NCBI GenBank assembly: GCA_023228875.1
Contig: JALOAG010000006.1
Location: 76,520 to 140,519, forward strand
DNA from: Bacteroidia bacterium
Lineage (GTDB): Bacteria; Bacteroidota; Bacteroidia; NS11-12g; UBA955
DNA: 64,000 nt
Reading direction: 5' to 3'
The position numbers and the translations under genes were made by a program. Below are positions 54,445-62,591 of the stretch, piece after piece; within the stretch, counting starts at the first letter, position 1; the number at the start of each line of letters is the position of its first letter. Under the pieces are notes generated by a model. The model did not search any database. It saw only the letters and a list, made by a program, of their open reading frames with translations, and had not been told where the DNA came from.

Positions 54445-55443
54445 ATGGAAGTTTTAATTCTATCGAAAACTAAATATGGTAGCACACAAGTTTGCGTTGG
54501 TGGTATTTGCATCAACAACAAACAATTTATTAGACTACTAAATCAAGGAGGATATTATCAACCAGCGGACACTCAATTTAATATAGGAGATATATGGGAC
54601 ATTACATTTTCAGTTAATCCTAATAGGAAAGAACCCCATAATGAAGATGTAACAATTCACACTTACAAGTTCGTAAGAAAAATATATCAGCTTGAAACCT
54701 ATATTAAAAATATGGGCGTCCCAATTTGGAGAAATAATATTTCAAACATTTTTGAGGGAAAAATTTTATGGCAAAAGAACGGAAAAGGATATTTTTCTGA
54801 ATACATCAAAAACTATCCAAGTCATAGTGTAGGCTTTTGGATTTCTGATGTTGATTTAAGGTATTCAAATGGTTCTTACATCTATGAAAGCAATGGCGTT
54901 TCAAAACAAATAGTATATAAAGGAAATCAAACGGCATTACAAGTTATTCCAAAAGGCAGACTTATAAGATTAAGTTTAGCAAAATGGTGGAAACCAGAAG
55001 ACAGCGATATTGAGTCAAGGTGTTATTTACAACTTTCAGGATGGTATGAAGACCAATCTGAACCTGTAAAAAAGGTAGAGGCAAAACCAATTGTAAAAAC
55101 TCAACCTATCACAAAAACCATCGAACTTCCAAAATATGAAGTGCCAAAATACCAAGCACCTAAAACAACACAGCAACCTAAAAACACAAGTGGTTCTTGT
55201 TACATTGCCACTTTGTGTTATGACGATTTTTATGCTGCCGAAGTATGTAGTTTTAGAGACTTTAGGGATGCGACTTTAAGCAAAACTAAAATGGGAAGAT
55301 TATTCATTGCTAAATATTATCATTTTGCACCAAAATTGACTGCTAAATTGGAAAATCATAAAACATTGAACCGAATAATTAAGCACCTTTTACTTAACCC
55401 ATTGCTGACAATTATTAAGACTTTAAAACTCGACAGAAAATAA
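54445..55443 (+). CDS. Dual-OB-like protein with C-terminal CFI-box domain
   Basis: 332 residues. The N-terminal part (MEVLILSKTKYGSTQVCVGGI, IRLLNQGGYYQP, IGDIWDITF) matches the dual-OB domain often encoded with DUF488 genes. A Pro/Lys/Gln-rich linker leads to a C-terminal CFI-box (SCYIATLCYDDFYAAEV, FRDFRD, GRLFIAKYYHFAP) near residues 249-300. With the DUF488 pair it could form a nucleic-acid-linked defence unit, but no activity is established. Confidence 0.7.
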   Translation: MEVLILSKTKYGSTQVCVGGICINNKQFIRLLNQGGYYQPADTQFNIGDIWDITFSVNPNRKEPHNEDVTIHTYKFVRKIYQLETYIKNMGVPIWRNNISNIFEGKILWQKNGKGYFSEYIKNYPSHSVGFWISDVDLRYSNGSYIYESNGVSKQIVYKGNQTALQVIPKGRLIRLSLAKWWKPEDSDIESRCYLQLSGWYEDQSEPVKKVEAKPIVKTQPITKTIELPKYEVPKYQAPKTTQQPKNTSGSCYIATLCYDDFYAAEVCSFRDFRDATLSKTKMGRLFIAKYYHFAPKLTAKLENHKTLNRIIKHLLLNPLLTIIKTLKLDRK

Positions 55444-55451
55444 AAACGAAC

Positions 55452-55583
55452 GCCCAACAGCGGTTTTGCAAAAAAGCGGGTTCAGTGGTTAATTGAACAT
55501 TCAACCTCGCATCAAATTTTGTGGTATGTTGACAGTTTAGTGCTCCGAAATCCGCTTCTTCGCAAAGCCCCAAAACGTTAGGC
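55452..55583 (+). repeat. attC-like site 2 (end of cassette A / start of cassette B)
   Basis: Left box CGCCCAAC at 55451, right box GTTAGGC at 55577. Inner arms CGGTTTTGCAAAAAAGCGGG (55461-55480) and CCGCTTCTTCGCAAAGCCC (55552-55570). Confidence 0.78.
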
Positions 55584-55663
55584 ACAATGCTACGAGCGAC
55601 CATTCCAACATAAACGGACGGACAAAACGGACAACTAACAAACCTATACAAGAATAAAAATTG

Positions 55664-55671
55664 TAACTTTG
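55664..55671 (+). promoter_or_regulatory. -7 promoter box TAACTTTG of cassette B
   Basis: A TAnnTTTG match 4 nt before the ATG of the restriction gene. Confidence 0.55.
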
Positions 55672-55675
55672 CGAA

Positions 55676-56359
55676 ATGGGACAAAAAGAGAAATTAACGA
55701 TAGAAAAACTGATAGAAGAAGCCCAAATATTCTGTGTTGAACAATCAAAAATTCAACACAGCGAACTTTATGGCGTAACAGACGGAAAAGCAGTAGGAAC
55801 ACTTATTGAACACAAATTTCAATCACATCTCAACGAAAAATACGAAGTCGTTGTAGGTTCATCTGCAAAAGGAATAGACTTGCCATCTGACGACATTCAA
55901 ACGGACATAAAAGTAACTTCAATTAAGCAACCACAATCTTCTTGTCCTTTCAAAGACGCTAAACAAAAGATTTTCGGACTTGGCTACAATCTTCTTGTGT
56001 TTGTTTACGATAAAACAGACGACACGACAACCCAAGCCGCAATCTTAAATTTTGTAAGTTGTTCGTTTGTTCATAAAGAACGGACAGCCGATTACACGAC
56101 AACTTTCCGTTTGCGTGAAATGGTAAAAGACGGTGCAAATGAAGCCGACATTGTTGCTTACTTGCAAGACAAAAACATTCCTGCGGACGAAATTACGTTA
56201 GCAAAAGTTGCTGAACAGATTTTGCAGACACCACCCGAACAAGGTTACTTGACCATCTCCAATGCTTTGCAATGGCGATTGCAATATCAAAGAATTGTTG
56301 CCTTAACAGACGACATTTCGGGAATTGAAAAAATTGTAAGCTACAATAAACCGCAATGA
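55676..56359 (+). CDS. Putative type II restriction endonuclease
   Basis: 227 residues. A PD-(D/E)xK-like site is visible: E45 in GTLIEHKF, then D68 (GIDLPSDD) and D77-I-K79 (IQTDIKV). Upstream of an N6-adenine methylase with ATG overlap, which is the usual gene layout of type II systems. I do not recognise the enzyme family or its recognition site. Confidence 0.65.
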   Translation: MGQKEKLTIEKLIEEAQIFCVEQSKIQHSELYGVTDGKAVGTLIEHKFQSHLNEKYEVVVGSSAKGIDLPSDDIQTDIKVTSIKQPQSSCPFKDAKQKIFGLGYNLLVFVYDKTDDTTTQAAILNFVSCSFVHKERTADYTTTFRLREMVKDGANEADIVAYLQDKNIPADEITLAKVAEQILQTPPEQGYLTISNALQWRLQYQRIVALTDDISGIEKIVSYNKPQ

Positions 56360-58128
56360 TGAAAGTATTTGAAGCAAATATTACTCATCAGGTTTCGGAT
56401 TATTTGAACGATAATCTAAGAAACATTGTGGCTGTTGAAAAGGCTAATCAAAAAATGTATGAAGCCTTCGGCTTCATACATTTTTTTGATAATGCGGAAG
56501 ATTTGCAAATACTGAAAGAAACAATTTCTATTTCTCAGAATATCGTTTCAGAACCCGACAGAGCCGAATATGGAGACTTTCAGACCAATACAGAATTAGC
56601 AAACAATGTTGCCTTTCATCTGACAACAAAAAATATTTCGCCAAAAATCGTCATTGAGCCAACTTGCGGAAAAGGCAATTTTATTGTTGCTTCTTTGCGG
56701 CAGTTCACAGACATAAAGAAAGTTTTCGGTATTGAAATTTACAAACCTTACGTTTGGGAAAGTAAATTCAATATCATTGATTTTTATTTGAGCAACCCAA
56801 GCGAAAATAAACCCGAAATTTCAATCATTCACAGTAGCGTTTTTGACTTTGACTTTAAAACTATTGCCAAAGAAAACAGCACAAAAGAAATTTTAATTAT
56901 TGGCAATCCACCTTGGGTTACAAACTCAAAATTAGGCAGTCTTAATTCGTCTAATCTTCCTAAAAAAACGAATTTCAAAAACCATAACGGATTAGATGCG
57001 ATGACAGGGAAAGGCAATTTTGATATTGCCGAATACATTACCTTGATGATGATTGAAACCTTTCAACATCAAAAGGGGAACATTGCTTTATTAGTTAAAA
57101 ATTCAGTAATCAAAAACATTGTCTTCGACCAATTCACAAAAAAGTATTCCATTTCTGAAATAGAAAAACATTGCATTGACAGCAAAAAAGAATTTAATGT
57201 TTCGGTAGAAGCCTCTTTATTTTATTGCAAACTAAATTCCAACTCGACATTCGATTGTGCAGAGTTTGATTTTTACAATAACTCAAATGCAAAACTTAAT
57301 TTCGGTTGGTTAGCAGACAAGTTTGTTTCTAATCTTGACACTTATTCAAATGCCGAACAAATTGACGGAAAATGTCCGTTTGAGTGGCGACAAGGTATTA
57401 AACACGATTGTTCTTCCATTATGGAATTGGACAAAGTGAACGGACATTTTGTAAATGGACTAAAAGAAGAAATCAAATTGGAAAATGATTTGGTTTACGG
57501 AGTGCTAAAAAGTTCTGACTTAAAAAATACAGTCATTAAGGAAACGAGAAAATACACGATTGTAACACAGAAAAAAGTGGGACAAGAAACGAATTATATC
57601 AAACACGACTTTCCGAAAACTTACAAGTATTTAATTGAACATCAGGACATTTTTAGTTCAAGAAAATCAAGTATTTACAACAACAAACCGCCATTCTCTA
57701 TTTTTGGTGTGGGCGACTATTCGTTCAAACCATACAAAGTTGCTATTTCGGGACTTTACAAGACTTTTCATTTTACGCTTGTTCTACCTCAAAATGAAAA
57801 ACCTGTAATGCTTGATGATACTTGCTATATGTTGGGCTTTAACAGATTAGAGTTTGCCGTTTATTCATTGATACTTTTAAACGCTGAAACGACAATGCAG
57901 TTTCTGCAATCCATAACTTTTGCAGACGCAAAACGAACTTTCACAAAAGACATTTTAATGCGTATTGACATTTTGAAATTGGCTCAAACGACTGACAAAT
58001 CTGAACTACAAAGAGAACTAAATTATATAAACGAAACATACAACTTCAACTTGACTTTGGACTTTTGGTGCGACTTTATAAACGAAATGACACCAATAGA
58101 AAGTGGACAAATTGAAATGTTTGCATAG
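56356..58128 (+). CDS. N6-adenine DNA methyltransferase of a type II system
   Basis: 590 residues. SAM-binding IEPTCGKGNFIVAS near residue 100 and catalytic NPPWVTNSK near 184 are in the order of gamma-type methylases; the rest includes a likely target-recognition part. Overlaps the restriction gene by 4 nt. Together they form cassette B. Confidence 0.85.
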   Translation: MMKVFEANITHQVSDYLNDNLRNIVAVEKANQKMYEAFGFIHFFDNAEDLQILKETISISQNIVSEPDRAEYGDFQTNTELANNVAFHLTTKNISPKIVIEPTCGKGNFIVASLRQFTDIKKVFGIEIYKPYVWESKFNIIDFYLSNPSENKPEISIIHSSVFDFDFKTIAKENSTKEILIIGNPPWVTNSKLGSLNSSNLPKKTNFKNHNGLDAMTGKGNFDIAEYITLMMIETFQHQKGNIALLVKNSVIKNIVFDQFTKKYSISEIEKHCIDSKKEFNVSVEASLFYCKLNSNSTFDCAEFDFYNNSNAKLNFGWLADKFVSNLDTYSNAEQIDGKCPFEWRQGIKHDCSSIMELDKVNGHFVNGLKEEIKLENDLVYGVLKSSDLKNTVIKETRKYTIVTQKKVGQETNYIKHDFPKTYKYLIEHQDIFSSRKSSIYNNKPPFSIFGVGDYSFKPYKVAISGLYKTFHFTLVLPQNEKPVMLDDTCYMLGFNRLEFAVYSLILLNAETTMQFLQSITFADAKRTFTKDILMRIDILKLAQTTDKSELQRELNYINETYNFNLTLDFWCDFINEMTPIESGQIEMFA

Positions 58129-58146
58129 ATAGACAAAAAGCACTGT

Positions 58147-58278
58147 GCCTAACATCGGTTTTGCGTAATGGCGGGTGACGGATTTCTATTGAACTTTTGT
58201 GCTAAATTGAACGATAGTAATTCTAATCAACGGCAGTGCTAAAATGCCGCCACTACGCAAAGCCGTAAACCGTTAGCG
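58147..58278 (+). repeat. attC-like site 3 (end of cassette B / start of cassette C)
   Basis: Left box GTGCCTAAC (58145-58153), right box GTTAGCG at 58272. Inner arms CGGTTTTGCGTAATGGCGGG (58156-58175) and CCGCCACTACGCAAAGCCG (58247-58265). Confidence 0.8.
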
Positions 58279-58302
58279 GTTATTTTAAGACGACACACAA
58301 CT

Positions 58303-58803
58303 TTGACAAGAACAACCAAAATATTGAACATTATATACTGCTTGACAGTTGTGTTTTTCCTATTGGACAGCTTGACAAGTTTTGACATTAAAAGCCAAAG
58401 TATAAAGACATTCGTTTACTTCGGACTTTTAATTGGAACACCGTTGACTTTAATATGGAACTTCCTTGTCATTAAGACAAAAACAAAAAAAGTTATCGGG
58501 ACAGCATTTCCGACAATTATTATAATCTTAATTTTAGTTGTTGGACCAATGAAGATTTTATTCTCAACTGGTGCTTGGCGGACACAGACAATTTTATACC
58601 AAAACGGACATTTAAGTTTCAAGACCGTAGAGTTTCAAATGCAAGACGTTGGTGCATTAGGTTACAACAAACGGACAGTTGAGGTTTTCTATTTAACTCC
58701 GTTCTTTATGACAACTAAAAATGTTCCAACCGACATAGACAAAAGAGTAGAATGGGTAAAGGTTGACAAGAACGTTAATGAACTTGAACTTAAATCACCT
58801 TAA
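58303..58803 (+). CDS. Unknown membrane protein of cassette C
   Basis: 166 residues from a TTG start (no ATG is available). Three hydrophobic segments lie near residues 7-25, 36-54 and 66-86; a soluble C-terminal part with TVEFQMQDVGALGY follows. No family recognised. It starts 25 nt after attC-like site 3 and precedes the next frame by 3 nt. Confidence 0.5.
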   Translation: MTRTTKILNIIYCLTVVFFLLDSLTSFDIKSQSIKTFVYFGLLIGTPLTLIWNFLVIKTKTKKVIGTAFPTIIIILILVVGPMKILFSTGAWRTQTILYQNGHLSFKTVEFQMQDVGALGYNKRTVEVFYLTPFFMTTKNVPTDIDKRVEWVKVDKNVNELELKSP

Positions 58804-58806
58804 TCA

Positions 58807-59076
58807 ATGAAAGACTATACTTTGACAGGTTGGCAAGACTACTGGAAAATTTTTGACGAGTTGCTTGTACTTTTGAAAGCAGACAATCAAGAACAAATAA
58901 TTTTAGAATTTAAGGATGCACGGTTATATGTAAACGGTTTGACAGATGGTTGGTTTGAATTCAAATCTGCGTTTGAGAAATCACTACAAGCAAACAGAAC
59001 TAAAATGACAGTTGACCAATCGGACATTGCGGACTTTTTAATTTTGACACTAAACAAATCGCTGACGAACAGATGA
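58807..59076 (+). CDS. Unknown small protein of cassette C
   Basis: 89 residues, soluble, acidic, aromatic-rich (LTGWQDYWKIFDELLVLL). No family recognised. As the second gene after a membrane protein in a two-gene cassette it could be an immunity or partner protein; this is inference. Confidence 0.5.
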   Translation: MKDYTLTGWQDYWKIFDELLVLLKADNQEQIILEFKDARLYVNGLTDGWFEFKSAFEKSLQANRTKMTVDQSDIADFLILTLNKSLTNR

Positions 59077-59086
59077 AAAGAAAAAC

Positions 59087-59105
59087 AACCGCTAACATCG
59101 GTAGC
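59087..59105 (+). repeat. Left remnant of attC-like site 4
   Basis: AACCGCTAAC closes cassette C (complement of GTTAGCGGTT at 58272). The site is then interrupted after CGGTAGC by the insertion sequence; its right part lies at 60914-61005. Confidence 0.7.
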
Positions 59106-59217
59106 TGTTGCACAACTCTCTAAAAAAAGAAAAAAACATCAAAAACGGCTTCATTAGAAGCGTTTTAAGCACACTCGTTTTTTCAACTATGCTTTTTAAG
59201 TTGGTTTTTTTGGTGGT

Positions 59218-60768
59218 TTATATAGGAGTTGTGAGCGTTGTGATGTAGTCAATAAAAAAACGAAAGGTGTTTTGCGCAGTTGCCTCTATTTTTTGCATGG
59301 CTTGCGCTATGCTGTTGGCTTTGTGGCGGGTGAATTTCATCAGCTTTTTCAAGTTGTATGTTAAAGCAGCCATTAATACATGTTTGTTTGCCTGTGTCAT
59401 ACCTCTTGAATTGATTTTCTTCATGTTTAAGAAGTTAATGAGAGTGCCCAACACCGGCTCTACGGTTTTACTTCTTATACGGCTTATCTTTTTGGCATAG
59501 CTTGGATTGTTGGTAAGCTTGTGATGCATGCGGTCGTAATAGGGCTTATCTATGCTTTCTTCTAACTTCTTAAACTTGGTAGCCACTCCACAACATTGCA
59601 GTCTTAACGGGCATTTGCTACATACGGTTTCGCTGCTTCTGAAGCTTTTCTTTTCATATCCTTTACTATCGGTTTTAATACCTTTATAACTCAATATGGC
59701 TTTGTTGCCGCCTTCTTTGATGCACTCGTATTGATTCAGTTCGGCATTATATATAAAACCTTCCCGCTCGGGTTTGTATTGCCCGAAGTTGGGGATGTAG
59801 GCATCTATGTTATGCTCTTCACAATACTTTAAAGCGGTGCCGCTGCTATAGCCGGCATCGGCTGTGATTTGTGCTATCTTTAATCCAATGTGTTTAAAGT
59901 TTTCTTGAGCTTGTTGTAATATCTCCGGCAGGTTTTCAGAGTCTTTACTGCCGGCTGTGCTAGCGCATGCTGCCGTGATAACATGATGGGCATCGTCTAC
60001 GGCTATTTGTCCGGCATAGTTGAGTTGACGTGGCTTTCCGGGCTTGGTACTGATTTTGGCATCGGGGTCGGTAGGGCTGTAATGGGTATGGTTGCTCAAG
60101 TAGCGTGGGCGAATGGTATTGCCTTGCTCATCTACTTGTTTGGGATTATCTACATGACCCGGCATGTCTTTGTATTCTTTCACTTTCCATGTGTGGTGGC
60201 GTTCTACTAATTTCTTCCGCTCGCTGGTTACTTTATATTCTGAGCCTTCATTCAGTTCATTAACGTACGCACTGCTGTCTTCTATCACTTCTTTTTCTAC
60301 CAAACTATCCATACTTGCATTGGCTTTAATGTAAGCACTATCAACTGCCTGGCGCTTGCCGCGTATCATGCCTTTTTGTACACACATTGAGAGCACTTTT
60401 TGAAATAGACTCAAGAACACTTCTTCACCGTATAACTGTCTTGTACGGCTGATGGTGCTGTGCCATGGAAGGTCTTCGTCAATATCGTATTTTAAATACC
60501 ATCGTGTATCTAAGCAATTGGAGCAATATGCCATGAGTCTTCGGTCGGAATTAATGTTATTCAGATATCCAATTAAACAAATCTTAAAGAAGACAACGGG
60601 ATCGATACTTTCTTGTCCTTCTGTTCCGTAGTACATGGCGGTTGCTTTGTACAAAAAGTTCAAATCAAGGGTTTGTGATAATAAGCGATAAAAATTGTCA
60701 GTTGGTACCAAGCTGTCAATGCTTACTTGATACAACATTTTTGGTTGAATATCCTTACGTCCCTGCAT
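59218..60768 (-). CDS. IS1182 family transposase
   Basis: 516 residues: N-terminal DUF772-like part (TDNFYRLLSQTLDLNFLY, DPVVFFKICLIGYL), then DDE transposase segments with DSAYIKANAS, YAGQIAVDDAHHVITA and ITADAGYSSG, and a C-terminal cysteine cluster CSKCPLRLQCC. Intact, with no frameshift. A TATCTTTG box (60773-60780) sits 4 nt before the ATG. Confidence 0.92.
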   Translation of the reverse strand: MQGRKDIQPKMLYQVSIDSLVPTDNFYRLLSQTLDLNFLYKATAMYYGTEGQESIDPVVFFKICLIGYLNNINSDRRLMAYCSNCLDTRWYLKYDIDEDLPWHSTISRTRQLYGEEVFLSLFQKVLSMCVQKGMIRGKRQAVDSAYIKANASMDSLVEKEVIEDSSAYVNELNEGSEYKVTSERKKLVERHHTWKVKEYKDMPGHVDNPKQVDEQGNTIRPRYLSNHTHYSPTDPDAKISTKPGKPRQLNYAGQIAVDDAHHVITAACASTAGSKDSENLPEILQQAQENFKHIGLKIAQITADAGYSSGTALKYCEEHNIDAYIPNFGQYKPEREGFIYNAELNQYECIKEGGNKAILSYKGIKTDSKGYEKKSFRSSETVCSKCPLRLQCCGVATKFKKLEESIDKPYYDRMHHKLTNNPSYAKKISRIRSKTVEPVLGTLINFLNMKKINSRGMTQANKHVLMAALTYNLKKLMKFTRHKANSIAQAMQKIEATAQNTFRFFIDYITTLTTPI

Positions 60769-60772
60769 GCAT

Positions 60773-60780
60773 CAAAGATA
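60773..60780 (-). promoter_or_regulatory. -7 promoter box TATCTTTG of the transposase
   Basis: A TAnnTTTG match 4 nt before the transposase ATG. Confidence 0.55.
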
Positions 60781-60913
60781 AGAAAAGAAATTTTTAAGGC
60801 AAAATATACAACACTGACAATCAATTAATTATGCACACTTATTGCACTTTTGTTAATACATGCATAATTGATTTATATTTGCCTAATGAAGTTATGGGTG
60901 TGGTTGTGCAACA

Positions 60914-61005
60914 GGCACAGCGGTTTTATGCAAGTCGGGCGAATCGTTACGATTCTACGACTGTGCCTAAAATCCCGACCTGCATAAAGCCGTGAACCGT
61001 TATGC
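60914..61005 (+). repeat. Right part of attC-like site 4 (start of cassette D)
   Basis: Arms CGGTTTTATGCAAGTCGGG (60921-60939) and CCCGACCTGCATAAAGCCG (60974-60992) pair with two mismatches; right box GTTATGC at 60999. An inner pair GGCACAG / CTGTGCC also matches. The loop is shorter than in the other sites. Confidence 0.75.
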
Positions 61006-61042
61006 CCAATGCTAAGACGACACCACAAACGACACAGACAAC

Positions 61043-62428
61043 ATGAAAAAATTTGACCTTAACATAGAGAAAATTCTTGAGAACTGGGAAACTTCTCATG
61101 CAGTTAGAGAACTTATTGCAAATGCTCTTGACGAACAACTTCTAACAAATACAAAGGAAGTTGAAATTTTTAAAAAAGGTAATTCATGGTTAATTCGAGA
61201 CTTCGGGCGTGGAGTTCAATATACTCATTTAACTCAAAATGAAAATCAAGAAAAGCTGAAAAGTACAAGCGTTATTGGGAAGTTTGGAATTGGCTTGAAA
61301 GACGCATTGGCGACATTCGACAGAAAACAAATCAAAGTAATTGCCAAATCCAAACACAGTCAAATTACTATTGCAAAATCCGAGAAGGAAGGATTTAAAG
61401 ATATTATCACTCTTCACGCAATTATTGAAGACCCGATAGACCCCAAATTTATAGGAACAGAATTTGAACTTATTGGCGCAACCGACAAAGACATTGAAGA
61501 TGCAAAAAATCTATTCTTAAAATTCTCAGGTGAGCGGATAATTGAAACTACTAAGCAAGGACAAGTAGTTGAAAAAAAGAGCAAACTTGGAAATATCTAC
61601 ATCAATGGTGTAAAAGTAGCAGAAGAAGAAAACTTTTTATTCAGCTACAACATAACAGTAATGAATGCCGCAATAAAAAAGGCATTAAACAGAGAGCGGA
61701 CAAATGTTGGGCGAAGTGCTTACACGGACTCGGTAAAGAAGATTTTACTGGCTTCCGCATCGAAAGACGTTGCCGAAATTCTTGCAAAAGACTTGACTAA
61801 TATTAATCTTGGGACAGCTCATGACGAGCTAACGTGGATTGACGTGCAAGAGCATTCTGTAAAAATACTCAACCAACAAGGAAAGTATTTATTTGTAACT
61901 TCTTTTGAAGCAATGCAGCACCCCGATATGATTGACCAAGCTAAGAACAGTGGGCATGAAATCATAACAATACCTGAAAACCTGAAATATAAAATTCAAG
62001 GCTCGAGAGACTTATCTGGCAACCCAATTGTTGACATCGGGCAATTCGTTTCAAACTACAATGACAGCTTTGACTTTACATTCATTGACCCAGACAAATT
62101 AACCGACAAGGAAAAAGCAATTTATAAGCTTACTCCAAAAATCATTGACCTCTTTGGCGGACAACCGAAAAAAGTCAAATCAATTAAAATTTCATCAACT
62201 ATGCGGAAAGATTTTTTTGCAGATGTTGAAACCCTTGGTTGCTGGGACGAGAAAACAAGCTCAATAGTATTATCGCGTAAGACCTTAAAAACTGTTGCTG
62301 ACTATTCCGGGACTTTAATTCATGAATTAATTCACGCTAAGACAGGACAAGACGATGTGACAAGAGCATTTGAAAGTTCACTGACAGAAACTATTGGACA
62401 ACTATGCGGACACATTCTCGACAAATAA
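61043..62428 (+). CDS. GHKL ATPase fused to HExxH metallopeptidase-like domain
   Basis: 461 residues, sole gene of cassette D. The N-terminal GHKL (Hsp90/MutL-like) ATPase has the N-box RELIANALDEQ (E23, N27, D30), the DFGRG loop at 53-57 and GKFGIGLKDAL at 79-89. The C-terminal end holds HELIH at 427-431 with nearby acidic residues (E444, E449) as possible third zinc ligand, a zincin-type protease signature. An ATP-sensing protease is a reasonable model for a defence effector, but no activity is known and this is inference. Confidence 0.75.
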   Translation: MKKFDLNIEKILENWETSHAVRELIANALDEQLLTNTKEVEIFKKGNSWLIRDFGRGVQYTHLTQNENQEKLKSTSVIGKFGIGLKDALATFDRKQIKVIAKSKHSQITIAKSEKEGFKDIITLHAIIEDPIDPKFIGTEFELIGATDKDIEDAKNLFLKFSGERIIETTKQGQVVEKKSKLGNIYINGVKVAEEENFLFSYNITVMNAAIKKALNRERTNVGRSAYTDSVKKILLASASKDVAEILAKDLTNINLGTAHDELTWIDVQEHSVKILNQQGKYLFVTSFEAMQHPDMIDQAKNSGHEIITIPENLKYKIQGSRDLSGNPIVDIGQFVSNYNDSFDFTFIDPDKLTDKEKAIYKLTPKIIDLFGGQPKKVKSIKISSTMRKDFFADVETLGCWDEKTSSIVLSRKTLKTVADYSGTLIHELIHAKTGQDDVTRAFESSLTETIGQLCGHILDK

Positions 62429-62435
62429 GCACTGG

Positions 62436-62567
62436 GCATAACAGCGTATTTGCGACTATGGCGGGTGACGTGGGTAAATCAACAGTTGTACATCAAATAA
62501 ACTTTTGTGCGGGCAGACAGGTAAGTGCCCTGAAACCGCCACAGCGCAAATACGCAAACCGTTAGCT
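62436..62567 (+). repeat. attC-like site 5 (end of cassette D / start of cassette E)
   Basis: Left box TGGGCATAAC (62433-62442), right box GTTAGCT at 62561. Arms GCGTATTTGCG with CGCAAATACGC and an inner GGCGG/CCGCC pairing; about 132 bp. Confidence 0.78.
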
Positions 62568-62591
62568 GTAACCTTAAAAGACGACAGATAA

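Larger units (their letters stand above)
59106..60913 (-). mobile_element. IS1182-like insertion sequence (complete)
   Basis: Terminal inverted repeats TGTTGCACAAC (59106-59116) and GTTGTGCAACA (60903-60913); extending five bases outward gives 14 of 16 matches. It carries one transposase gene. No clear target duplication is visible. It sits inside attC-like site 4. A second copy begins at 63880. Confidence 0.85.

Noticed and set aside
59101..60918. Target-site duplication for the complete insertion sequence
   Set aside because: The flanks (ending TAGC and beginning GGCA, or ATCG and AGCG if five more bases are counted in) do not match cleanly, so none is claimed.
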